Source: a bacterium
Lineage (GTDB): Bacteria; Myxococcota_A; Bradymonadia; Bradymonadales; Bradymonadaceae
Length of the DNA: 64,000 nucleotides
Direction: 5' to 3'
Assembly (NCBI GenBank): GCA_030427705.1
Contig: JAUIBR010000009.1
Coordinates: 105,569-169,568 of the forward strand
Shown here: one piece after another, positions 43,097 through 51,852 of the stretch
Position numbering within the stretch: the first letter of the stretch is position 1
How the letters are laid out: each line of letters opens with the position of its first letter
Made by a program: the position numbers and the translations under genes
The notes under the pieces: model-generated
Database searches by the model: none
Seen by the model: only the letters and a program-made list of their open reading frames with translations
What the model was told of the DNA's origin: nothing

Positions 43097-43693
43097 ATGT
43101 CCTTCATCAATTACGCACAGCGGGAGATCATCCTAAAGATCGTCTATTACGGACCCGGTCTGTGTGGGAAGACGACCAATATTAAGTTCATCTACTCGGG
43201 AACCAATCCCGATGCGCGTGGCAAGCTCATCAGCTTGGAAACGAAGCAGGAACGTACCCTGTTCTTCGACTTCCTTCCGCTGAGCCTTCCCGCGATCCGC
43301 GGCTTCAAGACGCGCTTGCACCTTTACTCGGTGCCGGGGCAGCTCTTCTACAGCGCAAGCCGTAAGCTCATCATGAAAGGCGCCGATGGCGTTATCTTCG
43401 TGGCGGACTCACAGCGCGCTCGTAAAGAGGCAAACATCATCTCGATGGAAGACCTCAAAGAGAACTTGCTCGCCTACGGATATGACATCGACAAGATCCC
43501 GTTTGTCATCCAGTACAACAAGCGCGACCTCCCAACCGCAATGCCGGTGGATGAGCTTCGCGAAGACCTCAACGCTGAGAGCAAGTACCCCGAGTTCGAA
43601 GCTTGCGCGGTCGCTCCTGACGGACCAGGCGTCTTCGAAACGCTCAAGTCAGTGGTCAAAATGATTCTGATGGAACTCAAGAAGACCAAGTGA
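43097..43693 (+). CDS. mglA: MglA-like polarity GTPase
   Basis: The 198-residue Ras-like GTPase has the P-loop GPGLCGKTTN (19-28), the PGQ switch II (80-82, within SVPGQLFY) and the base-recognition motif NKRD (141-144). The P-loop Gly and the wording LIMKGADGVIFVADSQ are characteristic of MglA, which marks the leading cell pole in gliding myxobacteria. Members in other predators also act in cell-body polarity. It forms an mglB-mglA pair, and a bidirectional terminator follows. Motility or polarity is inferred from the family. Confidence 0.93.
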   Translation: MSFINYAQREIILKIVYYGPGLCGKTTNIKFIYSGTNPDARGKLISLETKQERTLFFDFLPLSLPAIRGFKTRLHLYSVPGQLFYSASRKLIMKGADGVIFVADSQRARKEANIISMEDLKENLLAYGYDIDKIPFVIQYNKRDLPTAMPVDELREDLNAESKYPEFEACAVAPDGPGVFETLKSVVKMILMELKKTK

Positions 43694-43726
43694 TTCCTAA
43701 GGACCTAAGGGTCGAAAAAACTTAAG

Positions 43727-43753
43727 AAGGCGAGCACAAGTGCTCGCCTTTTT
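43727..43753. terminator. Bidirectional Rho-independent terminator
   Basis: AAGGCGAGCA and TGCTCGCCTT form a perfect ten-base stem around CAAG, flanked by an A-run on the left (near 43716) and TTTTT on the right. It separates the convergent mglA and ppx genes and can end both transcripts. Confidence 0.92.
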
Positions 43754-45264
43754 CATTTAGCCTTGAGAGAAAACGCGCTTGAGACGTAGTCGCGCTCTTG
43801 TTCCAAACCGGCGCGCGTCAGTGGATTTGCATCCAACCAACCTTCGGGGAACTTCAATCGAATCTTGTGGGGCTGTGATTTGATCTTCACTTCGACGTTC
43901 GGGACGGCTTCGCGGCGACTGCGATTCAGCAAAACGGCTAGCCGCAAGATCATGGCCAAACGCATACCCTTCACGTCGTACGGGGCATGTAAGTCTTCGA
44001 AGCGGTGCGGTTTGAAGCGTCGACGGTGGCTTCTAACCAAAGCCCAGAGGACTTTCTGATCTTCACGCGAGAATCCTGGCAGATCGGAGTTCTCGACGAG
44101 GTAGCTACCGTGAATGTGGTAGCGACTGTGCGAGATGGATAGTCCGATCTCGTGAATCAGTGCGGCCCAGCGCAGAATCTGCTTGAAGGGAGGCTCGTAG
44201 AGTTCCCAGATGCCAGCGACCTGATCCAACAAAGACTGAGCAGTATCGGCGACACGCAATGCGTGGTCGTAATCGACCTGATTGTGCTCTGCCAAATGGT
44301 GGATGGTCTGCTCACGAATGTCAGAGTCGCTGAAGCGGCCAAGCAGGTCGTAGAGCACGCCTTCACGGAGCGCCCCGTCACTGACGACCATCTGTTCGAT
44401 GCTCAAACTCTTGAAGGCGCCCATCAGGATCGCCAATCCGCCCGCGAACACCGGCGCACGGTTGGATGGCATGCCTTCGATTCCTTCCAGCGCCCCGATA
44501 GAACCGGCATCAACAATCATGCTGCGCAACTGCTTGAGCGCGGGATACGTGATGCCAGCCTTTTCCAGGCCATGGGTCACGATGATGTCGTGAATCGCTC
44601 GGATCGTTCCCGATGAACCGACGGAGTTCTTCCAACCCATCTGGATGAATCGATGCTCGCTGCTCTCAAGTTCAGCGCGTGCGGCGATCACTGCATTGTC
44701 GAAGCTCTCTCGCGTGATCACGCCATCAGGGAAGTACCTGTTCGAATAGCTAACGCAGCCCATGTACTTGGACTCGCGTGCGAGCGGTTCAAAGCCGCGA
44801 CCGATGATGAACTCCGTCGAGCCCCCACCGATATCCATAACCAATCGATTGTGGTTTGCGGCACCAAGCGTGTGCACCACGCCCAAGTACACCAGACGCG
44901 CTTCCTCGGAGCCTGAGATGACCTCGATGGGATGTCCCAAGGTGTCCTCAGCCTCTTTCAAGAATGCCTTGCTATCGTGGGCTTTCCGTAGCGTGTTCGT
45001 ACCGACGGCACGCACGCTTCCCTGCGGCAGCCCGCGTAATCGCTCGCCGAAGATGCTGAGCGCACGTAGAGCACGCTCACGCGACTCGTCATCGAGTTTC
45101 TTGTCCTTACCCAGGCCTGCGGCCAACCGAACCATATCTTTGATGCGGTCGACAACCTGCAGCTCACCGTCCACCACACGGGCGATGACCATGTGAAAGC
45201 TGTTGGACCCCAGATCGAGCGCCGCTAGCGTCTCGGGTTGCGGCTCTTGTTGTCGTGTGACCAA
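43753..45264 (-). CDS. ppx: Ppx/GppA exopolyphosphatase family protein
   Basis: The enzyme hydrolyses terminal phosphate from polyphosphate (Ppx) or converts pppGpp to ppGpp (GppA). The 503-residue protein has the actin-fold motifs AALDLGSNSFHMVIARV, SGSEEARLVYLGV and MDIGGGSTEFIIG, followed by a C-terminal HD-like helical domain (HALRVADTAQSLLD, LIHEIGLSISHSRYHIHG). The length fits full-size Ppx. The barrel gene lies 15 bases upstream on the same strand. Sequence alone does not separate polyphosphate from pppGpp activity. Confidence 0.92.
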   Translation of the reverse strand: MVTRQQEPQPETLAALDLGSNSFHMVIARVVDGELQVVDRIKDMVRLAAGLGKDKKLDDESRERALRALSIFGERLRGLPQGSVRAVGTNTLRKAHDSKAFLKEAEDTLGHPIEVISGSEEARLVYLGVVHTLGAANHNRLVMDIGGGSTEFIIGRGFEPLARESKYMGCVSYSNRYFPDGVITRESFDNAVIAARAELESSEHRFIQMGWKNSVGSSGTIRAIHDIIVTHGLEKAGITYPALKQLRSMIVDAGSIGALEGIEGMPSNRAPVFAGGLAILMGAFKSLSIEQMVVSDGALREGVLYDLLGRFSDSDIREQTIHHLAEHNQVDYDHALRVADTAQSLLDQVAGIWELYEPPFKQILRWAALIHEIGLSISHSRYHIHGSYLVENSDLPGFSREDQKVLWALVRSHRRRFKPHRFEDLHAPYDVKGMRLAMILRLAVLLNRSRREAVPNVEVKIKSQPHKIRLKFPEGWLDANPLTRAGLEQERDYVSSAFSLKAK

Positions 45265-45279
45265 AGGTTGAATCGGGTC

Positions 45280-46071
45280 TTAGAGGAAGAGGTCGTAGTC
45301 GTAAGCGATACCAGTGAATAGGCCGAAGTGGCCCTGGTAGGCGCCGAAGTACGTGATGGTTGAGCCATCGTAGTCAACGCGGTCGGACGCGTTGTTGCTA
45401 AACCCTACATTATAACCAAGGCGCAGTTCTAATGGGACGCGTACAACGCCGACCTTGAACTCCAAGCCTAGCGTTGCGGCAAGAAGTGCATAGGTCTCGG
45501 TTTCAATGGCGTATTCGTCGGGATAGACATTCTCGGGATCAAATGTGAGCTCCGAGTTCGCCTGGACGACGATCTCCATTCCCAGGCCGAAGACTGGCTG
45601 AACCAATTCACCAGGAACGATGAACTTGAGCAGCAGCGGGATGTGATATGCGGTTGTTGACTGATCTTGGTTGCGACGCAAAAGGTTCGCGCCCTGAATG
45701 TTGTTGATGTCCTCGAAGCCACTGCCATTGTCGAACGAGATGTGAATTCCCGTTTCGAAGCCAATGAAATTCTCATATCGAGCTTCAAGCGAAAGACCGA
45801 CGCCACCTCCCAGCCCAAACATGGGATAGACATTTGGGTCGATGCGGTTTGTACCGTCAATCGGCTCATTTTCGGGGACACCGCTGACCAAGCTGCCATT
45901 CAGGCCGCCTTTCAGACCGACTCCCAACGAGAGCTTCTTCTTACCCGCGGTTGAGGTTTCTGTCGGTGGCTCAACCGGCTTTACCGGCGCGACCGTTGGC
46001 TCTTGAGCGTTAGCTGAAGCGGCGAACGCCGTGATTGCGGCGATGAGGAGGACATTCAACAAGTATCGCAT
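45280..46071 (-). CDS. Outer-membrane beta-barrel protein
   Basis: The 263-residue protein has a signal peptide ending SANAQE (residue 23), a Pro/Val linker, then beta strands with outer-membrane porin-like alternation (LSLGVGLKGGLNGSL, VGLSLEARYENFIGFETGI, LGLEFKVGVVRVPLELRLGY). The C-terminus ends YDYDLFL. It resembles the generic OmpW/OMP beta-barrel class of delta-like bacteria. It is 15 bases upstream of ppx on the same strand, so they may be co-transcribed. Confidence 0.78.
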   Translation of the reverse strand: MRYLLNVLLIAAITAFAASANAQEPTVAPVKPVEPPTETSTAGKKKLSLGVGLKGGLNGSLVSGVPENEPIDGTNRIDPNVYPMFGLGGGVGLSLEARYENFIGFETGIHISFDNGSGFEDINNIQGANLLRRNQDQSTTAYHIPLLLKFIVPGELVQPVFGLGMEIVVQANSELTFDPENVYPDEYAIETETYALLAATLGLEFKVGVVRVPLELRLGYNVGFSNNASDRVDYDGSTITYFGAYQGHFGLFTGIAYDYDLFL

Positions 46072-46159
46072 CTAAACCCTCTTTCGGGCGGTCAAAACAA
46101 GACATTATCCGAGTTGAGGGTTTAGCGAACGTAACTGTCGTCTGCAAGGATATTCGCCG

Positions 46160-46447
46160 TTATGGAGCGCATCCATCGTCGGCAGGAATCTTGGTCAGAA
46201 TCGCGTTACACATCGACTCGCTATTATTGGCCTTGTTCTTCTTGCCTTCCATCTGCTTCGTAACGCGGTTGCCGGCTCCACCGGGGAGTTGGCTGGCTTC
46301 CTTCGCAGTGCAATCTGCGTACTGTTCTACCTTCGCGATGCACGCTTCCCATTCGGCAGATTTGGGGGCATTCGGGTCGGCTTTCGGCTGCTGTTCACAG
46401 GCAACGAGGGTGAATACTGACAACAATGCGATGGCGAGCGTCTTCAT
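46160..46447 (-). CDS. Small Cys-containing lipoprotein
   Basis: The start is taken at the Met at 46447, preceded by AAGGA, giving 95 residues; longer readings lack a signal. The lipobox LVAC (Cys17) is followed by a short Pro/Lys linker. The mature part has four cysteines (WEACIAKVEQYADC, MCNAILTKI, GCAP) spaced as in small helical disulfide-bonded domains. No family is recognised. It lies upstream of the beta-barrel/ppx genes, separated by 88 bases. Confidence 0.72.
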   Translation of the reverse strand: MKTLAIALLSVFTLVACEQQPKADPNAPKSAEWEACIAKVEQYADCTAKEASQLPGGAGNRVTKQMEGKKNKANNSESMCNAILTKIPADDGCAP

Positions 46448-46517
46448 ACTGTCCTTCCGTGTTCGGGATACTTGCATCTTGCACCCGCAAACACGCGACA
46501 TCAATGCACAACTGGCG

Positions 46518-48788
46518 TCACGGTTTGATGTGATAGATCGTCTTACCCAGCTTCACGATGATCGTGCCGCCAAGCTTTGAGATTTGCTTGAGCGACTTGT
46601 GCTTCTTGGCGAGCGCGAAGTACTCGTTCGAGAACATCTTGATCGTCTTGCCTTTGCTCTTCACAGATAGCCCATCCTGCACCCAGATTCGATTCTTCCA
46701 CTGGAAGGTGCGGCCCGCGACGAAGCGCCGCGTGTTGAAGTCCTCGGTCTGAACCTTCTGGCTCTCCTTGTACTGGCGCGTCTGCTCGGACGCTCGAACC
46801 GCGCTTTCGCCACTACTTGCGCCGAATCCTCCGAAGGCCTCTTCGGCCTCCATCGGTGCCGCGCTTGGTCTTGGAGCCGAAGCGTCCTTACCTTTCTTGG
46901 CCGGTCGCCGCTCTACCTTGTTGAGTAGTGAATCAGCCCCGCGACCGTCGAAATCTCCGCGTGGCTCGCGTTGAGCAAGATCTACTGGCTCTGGCTGAGG
47001 TCGCGGGCGGTTGTTGTTGAACTCGCTATCGTCGACGGCCAGGTAGGAAGTGTAGGGAGTCACAAGACCGAACTTCTTCGCCAAGCGGATGACTTCGTTT
47101 TTCAGCTCATGCTGTTCCCCGTTGCGCCGGATTTGGTCGAGCAAGAAGCCCACCTTTCGCGTCGCCCAGAGCTTTGGAATGAACTCCAGCGGGGCCTCGG
47201 ACGATGCGTCCATAGCGAGCGCCTTTGCACCTGATTTCCCGCCACCAAACGTGAATTTCTTGGTCGTCTTCCCGACCATGCCTGAGACGACAACAGGTTT
47301 GTTGAACATCGTGCGATAGCGACCAAACAAGACGATTTGGTCACCACGGAACAGGTCTGGGAGCGGATTCGGGTAAACGTCGTAGACTCGTGCGCCGCCG
47401 AAGCTGACGTTGAGATTGCTCAATACTGGGGAAGAAATGCGGCTAAACAACGCAGCGACCGAGGTTTCAAGCCGCTGATTGGGCTTCACGTAATCCGCGC
47501 GTCCTCGCCCTTCGGTCGCCAGGCCGTCGAGCAGGACGGAGTTCAGTTCATAGCCGATACCGAACGTGAACAGGCGTGAGTTAGGCTTCAAATGGCTGCG
47601 GGCATTGCGGATGATATTGGTTGGATTGGTGTCTCCAACGGTCGGTTTGCCGTCGGTCACAAAGATGATCTGGTGTGGTTGGTACTTTGGCGTCTTCTGC
47701 GTGAGCGCCATCTGGAGGGCAGCATCAATCGCCGTACCGCCTGCAGGCGATAGCTCGTTGGCGAACTGAATCCCCTCGGTCTTGTTCGCCTGGACCGCCT
47801 TCTGGGGCCCCGTGAAGAGCGCCTCAACCCCGGTTGAGAAACGCACGATATTGAAATGATCTTGTGGCTTCAGTCGCTTCACGCAATACGCGATGGTCTT
47901 TCGCGCCTGTTCGATTTTGGGGCCGGCCATGGAACCGCTTGTGTCCATAACAAACGTGAAGGTCTGCCCGATTTCGTCGTGCGCTGGTGCCTCGAATCGT
48001 GGAGCCAGGGCCATCATGAAGTAGCCATGATCACCCCCATCACCGTCGATATCGTAAGTCATCAGGCTGACCCCGATGTCCTTTTTGGAGTAGCCCAAGA
48101 AGAGCTCAAAGTCCCGGTCGAGAGCGACGTGCATTTCTTCGGTCCCGACCAGGACTTTTCCGTCACTCTTGCGCTGCGTCCCAATCGTATGCGTCGGTGA
48201 GTAGACAGTGGTAATCGGAATGGCGGAATTGATGTTCGCGGTCAGCGTGAAGTCGGCAGCCGTTTTGGCCGTGACGTACTGCGACCCCGCCGAAAGTGGG
48301 TATTTGTATTGATAGACATCGCCACGCGGTTTGAGAACTTGGCCAAACTTCAGCTCAAGCTTCTGCGTGCCCTTCGGTGGGATCGGGAAGATGGAGGCAC
48401 GGAACAATTTTCCGTCCATGTATTCGACCAGACCGGGGTCTTCGACACGTCGAACGATAGACTCATAGATTCGGCGTGCTTCCTTCTTCTCGAGCACCGC
48501 GCCTTTGGTCTTCTTGCCGTTAATCCAAAGCGAAAAATCGCTGACCGTGCCGCCTTCCGGAATTGGAAACACGAAGACAGCCTCCATCGGGCGGTTCGTG
48601 TGATTGCGGAACACTTGCTCGACCTTGGTCACTGCGGCGTTGTTCGTGATGGTCACGGTTGCCCGGTGGCTCTCGACGTCAAAGGGCCGCACACCGTCTT
48701 GATTCGGTATCAAGAGGCCAATCGCGAACGCGGATGTCGCGACAGATGAAAGGACCAGGAAGATAGTTAGAGAGATGAGTTTTTTCAT
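46518..48788 (-). CDS. VIT and VWA domain envelope protein
   Basis: From the Met at 48788 the protein has 756 residues with a signal peptide ending AFAIG. A VIT (vault/inter-alpha-trypsin) domain at about 25-150 is seen in VTITNNAAVTKVEQVFRNHT and PIPEGGTVSDFSLWINGKK. A VWA domain follows near 280-450 (FVMDTSGSMAG, HQIIFVTDGKPTVGD), then further beta modules and a Pro/Arg-rich disordered section (about 625-680). The C-terminus is a short SH3-like segment (ILVQDG-like WVQDGLSVKS). VIT-VWA pairs occur in inter-alpha-trypsin-like and sortase-target proteins. This one has no sortase motif. It is probably a periplasmic or surface complex-former. Confidence 0.88.
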   Translation of the reverse strand: MKKLISLTIFLVLSSVATSAFAIGLLIPNQDGVRPFDVESHRATVTITNNAAVTKVEQVFRNHTNRPMEAVFVFPIPEGGTVSDFSLWINGKKTKGAVLEKKEARRIYESIVRRVEDPGLVEYMDGKLFRASIFPIPPKGTQKLELKFGQVLKPRGDVYQYKYPLSAGSQYVTAKTAADFTLTANINSAIPITTVYSPTHTIGTQRKSDGKVLVGTEEMHVALDRDFELFLGYSKKDIGVSLMTYDIDGDGGDHGYFMMALAPRFEAPAHDEIGQTFTFVMDTSGSMAGPKIEQARKTIAYCVKRLKPQDHFNIVRFSTGVEALFTGPQKAVQANKTEGIQFANELSPAGGTAIDAALQMALTQKTPKYQPHQIIFVTDGKPTVGDTNPTNIIRNARSHLKPNSRLFTFGIGYELNSVLLDGLATEGRGRADYVKPNQRLETSVAALFSRISSPVLSNLNVSFGGARVYDVYPNPLPDLFRGDQIVLFGRYRTMFNKPVVVSGMVGKTTKKFTFGGGKSGAKALAMDASSEAPLEFIPKLWATRKVGFLLDQIRRNGEQHELKNEVIRLAKKFGLVTPYTSYLAVDDSEFNNNRPRPQPEPVDLAQREPRGDFDGRGADSLLNKVERRPAKKGKDASAPRPSAAPMEAEEAFGGFGASSGESAVRASEQTRQYKESQKVQTEDFNTRRFVAGRTFQWKNRIWVQDGLSVKSKGKTIKMFSNEYFALAKKHKSLKQISKLGGTIIVKLGKTIYHIKP

Positions 48789-48949
48789 ATGCTTAGCCGG
48801 CAGCGTGTCTCTGTCTGACATACTTTAACGTGTAGGGTTCCGTTTGGATCTTAGAAAATACGCAGCAAAAACCGAGCAGACCTTAGACATTTGGTTGCCG
48901 ATTTGCGGGGTTCGGGCTATTCCGAATCCTCAAGCATACGAGGTTTATC

Positions 48950-49717
48950 GTGAAATTGACGTATTTGGCAGCACTGCTTGTGATCTTGAGCGCTCAAGTC
49001 GCAATCGCCGCCGAGCCTCCGACACCCGAAGAGGATGCCACGACGACAGAGTCCGCCGAAGAGGTCGGACCGCATGGCAACTATATCGGACCGCTGATTC
49101 ACCCTGAGGGGCCCGGTGTCGGAAACTGGCGATTCGCCGTGGGCGGATTCATCGAGGTCGTTCCATCGCAGGTGTTGGAGGCAGCCCCCCCAACCATTCC
49201 GCGATTCACGTTCGACGCCCGGTACGACATCACCGAGAACTTTGGATTTATCGGGTCATTCGCCACCCAGGTCGTGCAGAACGAGCTCTCGATTGGCATG
49301 GCGGTTTTCGAAGTTTGGGACGAATGGTCGTTCCTCATTGGCACCAATGTGGGTGGCTACTTCGGAACAATGGGGCAGCTGGGCTTCGACACCACCGTGT
49401 ACGGAAGTTTGCTGCGCTCGTACGTCAGAGGCGGCTACTGTTGGGGCGACCTGAACATGACCCTGATGCTCGAGAGTTGGTTCTACCTGAACGAATACAC
49501 GGCGATCGGCGACTCGGTCACGCGCGACCCTGAGGGCTTCCAAGTGGCGGCGACCCAGTTGTCACTCACGTTTGAGTCGTACCTCTCTAACGGCAACATC
49601 ATTTGGTTCGCGATGGGCGCAATCTTGGCTGACCCCAACTATGTGCTCTGGCAAATCGTATCCGACGAACAGCAACGCTTGCTCTACCCTAGATTCCTCT
49701 TGGCCTATGAATTCTAA
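48950..49717 (+). CDS. Outer-membrane protein, beta-barrel-like
   Basis: The GTG at 48950 is preceded by GAGG and gives a signal peptide ending AIAAE (residue 21). An acidic linker follows. The remaining part of the 255-residue protein is beta-rich with many aromatic residues (NWRFAVGGFIEVVPSQ, EWSFLIGTNVGGYFG) and ends LLAYEF with a C-terminal Phe. It overlaps the downstream GDPD lipoprotein gene by 11 bases. It may be an outer-membrane channel or assembly partner for the lipid-related enzyme next to it. Confidence 0.75.
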   Translation: MKLTYLAALLVILSAQVAIAAEPPTPEEDATTTESAEEVGPHGNYIGPLIHPEGPGVGNWRFAVGGFIEVVPSQVLEAAPPTIPRFTFDARYDITENFGFIGSFATQVVQNELSIGMAVFEVWDEWSFLIGTNVGGYFGTMGQLGFDTTVYGSLLRSYVRGGYCWGDLNMTLMLESWFYLNEYTAIGDSVTRDPEGFQVAATQLSLTFESYLSNGNIIWFAMGAILADPNYVLWQIVSDEQQRLLYPRFLLAYEF

Positions 49718-50999
49718 AGTACTCATCGTAGCGCTGTTGGTGGGATTCACGCTTGCGTGCGACACGCGGCCTTTGACCGAGTTTCCGGAGTTTCCGGATG
49801 GCGGCATCGTCAAAGACGCGCGACCGATTCCCCCAGAGTCGCTCCAAAAAATCGACGGCCTGCTGGAAGCCGAGAACCTTGGGTTCGGCTTTCCGGTGGT
49901 CATGCATGGAACACGCTTTGGCGTGTCCCTCTTTGGTGACGTCAATTCAGCGTACGCCCGTTTGGATGCTGGCTGTTTGGATAATCGCCTTATCATGGAA
50001 GGCATCTCGCGCCAGGCCACAAACACGACGACTGGGCTCATCCGATTGGAGCTGCTCCCCACTGAATTGGCCACAGCCATCTGCAACGGAGAGAACTTCG
50101 AGCTCGAAGCATACGAAGACGTACGCTTGGTCGGAAAGTTTGGCGAAGAGTCATTGGACCAACGCGCCGATTTTTCCTACGTCGCGCCGTTGTTCGAGTC
50201 GGATTTCCAAATCCTTTCGCACCGCGGGGGATGCCGGACCATCGATGAATGCGGCTATTCCGAGAACAGCGTCGAAAACCTGCTAAATGCAGAGAAATTC
50301 GGCGCAACCGGAACCGAAGTCGACATTATCATCACCAAAGATGGCGTCCCAATCCTCTACCATGATGCGGCCTTCACGAGTCGCTTGGTCCAAGGCAGTC
50401 ACTGCGTCGGCGCGGTTGCGGATTACACCTACGAACAGATTCAGGGTGTATGTCGGCTTGAATATGGCGAGGCGATCCCAACGCTAGAGGGCGCGCTTGA
50501 AGCAGTCGTCTATGACACGCAGCTTCAACGGGTTTGGCTGGACACCAAAACACCAGATGTTGTGGATGTCGCCATCGACACCTCGATTCGGTTTAACGAA
50601 ATTGCCCAGCAGGAGGGACGAAACCTCGTTGTCGGTCTCGGTCTCCCGACCGAGAGCGTTTACGAAGAGTTTCAAAAACGCCTGAAACAGCGCCGAGCAG
50701 AAGACCCTGATTTCGACGTCCCGTGCCTCGTTGAGCTTGAGCCCGACCAGGTTCGAGATGTCGACTGCAATATCTGGGGACCACGCTTCACGCTGGGACC
50801 GCAGCAGAAGAATATTCGAGACCTCGAAGATGACGGCATCGGCACATATTATTGGACCGTCAATCGGCAGCAGGACATCGATGTGATGCTCACCGAGTCA
50901 GCGCCTCGAGGCATTCTGTCTGACCGTGTGCATCTGGTGATGCAACGCTACCAAGCACTTGCGTACGAAGGGAGGCTCTATGCAGACGACGAAGAGTAG
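49707..50999 (+). CDS. Glycerophosphodiester phosphodiesterase lipoprotein with extra N-terminal domain
   Basis: GDPD enzymes hydrolyse glycerophosphodiesters released from phospholipids to glycerol-3-phosphate and an alcohol. From the ATG at 49707 the protein has lipobox TLAC (Cys18), about 140 residues of unrecognised beta-rich sequence, and a GDPD domain from about 165. The catalytic residues are His172 (LSHRGG), Glu204 and Asp206 (TEVDIIITKDG), and His219 with Asp220 (LYHDAAF). The start overlaps the upstream outer-membrane protein by 11 bases, and the stop lies inside the next gene's signal region, so the three genes are coupled. It probably acts at the cell surface or in the periplasm on scavenged lipids. 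Confidence 0.9.
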   Translation: MNSKVLIVALLVGFTLACDTRPLTEFPEFPDGGIVKDARPIPPESLQKIDGLLEAENLGFGFPVVMHGTRFGVSLFGDVNSAYARLDAGCLDNRLIMEGISRQATNTTTGLIRLELLPTELATAICNGENFELEAYEDVRLVGKFGEESLDQRADFSYVAPLFESDFQILSHRGGCRTIDECGYSENSVENLLNAEKFGATGTEVDIIITKDGVPILYHDAAFTSRLVQGSHCVGAVADYTYEQIQGVCRLEYGEAIPTLEGALEAVVYDTQLQRVWLDTKTPDVVDVAIDTSIRFNEIAQQEGRNLVVGLGLPTESVYEEFQKRLKQRRAEDPDFDVPCLVELEPDQVRDVDCNIWGPRFTLGPQQKNIRDLEDDGIGTYYWTVNRQQDIDVMLTESAPRGILSDRVHLVMQRYQALAYEGRLYADDEE

Positions 51000-51852
51000 A
51001 TTCGCCGCGCTCCTTTGTTTCGCAAGCCTTCTGGTCAGCGGCGTTGCATGGGCACAAGACCAACCTGCGGAAGCGGCTCCGGCTGAACCACAAGCAGAAG
51101 CCGAAGCGGCAGTAGCTGAAGGCGATAACACCGAAGCCGCAGCAGAAGACACTGCAGTGGCGGAGGACGATTCTGAGGCGATGGCAGAAGACGAGGACGC
51201 CTCTGAGGACCAGGTAAATGGCGCCGGCGATGGCAAGATGCGCTTCGTCCTGATTCCTGCAGAGGAGCCAAAGGAAAAGGCCAAATGGAGTTATGGTGGC
51301 GAGGAATGGACGCTGCTCAACTATCGCCTAACCCGCGACACGCTTGAGCTTCAGATGTTCGCTGGCCTGTCGATCGCCCGCCAGGAAGTACCGGTTCATG
51401 CTGAGGACACAGGCGGTTCTCCGTTTGGGTTCTCCGGCGCGCTCTCGGTCATCTGGCGTCTGGACTGGGTGTTTAGCCTCTTCTTTGAGACGGGCTACAC
51501 GATGATGGGAGCGTCGGAAACCCGTGCCGAAATTGACGATGGTGTCTTCGTCGATACCGACAGTTCGTTGGCTGCGTTCGGCAACCATTTCGGAATTTTG
51601 TTGGATGTCTGGTACCTGCGTGCTCGCCTTGGATTTGGCTCAACGCTGATGCTGAATTCGGTGTCCGTCGAGGGTGATGAGGCCAGCTCATCAAACCTCG
51701 ATTTCACCTATGTCATCGGACTTGGCGGTAGCTTCTACCGCGACAATAAGATGAATATTGGCGCGGAAGCGCGAGTCTTCCTCAACCCGGCATTGGAAAC
51801 TGGATATCTGGGGTTCGGCGTAACCTTCGCCTACGATGTGCTCGCGCTCTAG
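50980..51852 (+). CDS. Outer-membrane beta-barrel protein
   Basis: The ATG at 50980 is preceded by GGAGG, which sets the start within the upstream coding end. The 290-residue protein has a signal peptide ending AWAQD, a long acidic Ala/Glu linker (about 26-95), then barrel strands (WSYGGEEWTLLNYRL, LDWVFSLFFETGYTMMG, FGFSGALSVIWR). The terminal strand is GFGVTFAYDVLAL. It closes the OMP-GDPD-OMP overlapping trio and converges with hisS, overlapping it by four bases. Confidence 0.78.
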   Translation: MQTTKSRFAALLCFASLLVSGVAWAQDQPAEAAPAEPQAEAEAAVAEGDNTEAAAEDTAVAEDDSEAMAEDEDASEDQVNGAGDGKMRFVLIPAEEPKEKAKWSYGGEEWTLLNYRLTRDTLELQMFAGLSIARQEVPVHAEDTGGSPFGFSGALSVIWRLDWVFSLFFETGYTMMGASETRAEIDDGVFVDTDSSLAAFGNHFGILLDVWYLRARLGFGSTLMLNSVSVEGDEASSSNLDFTYVIGLGGSFYRDNKMNIGAEARVFLNPALETGYLGFGVTFAYDVLAL

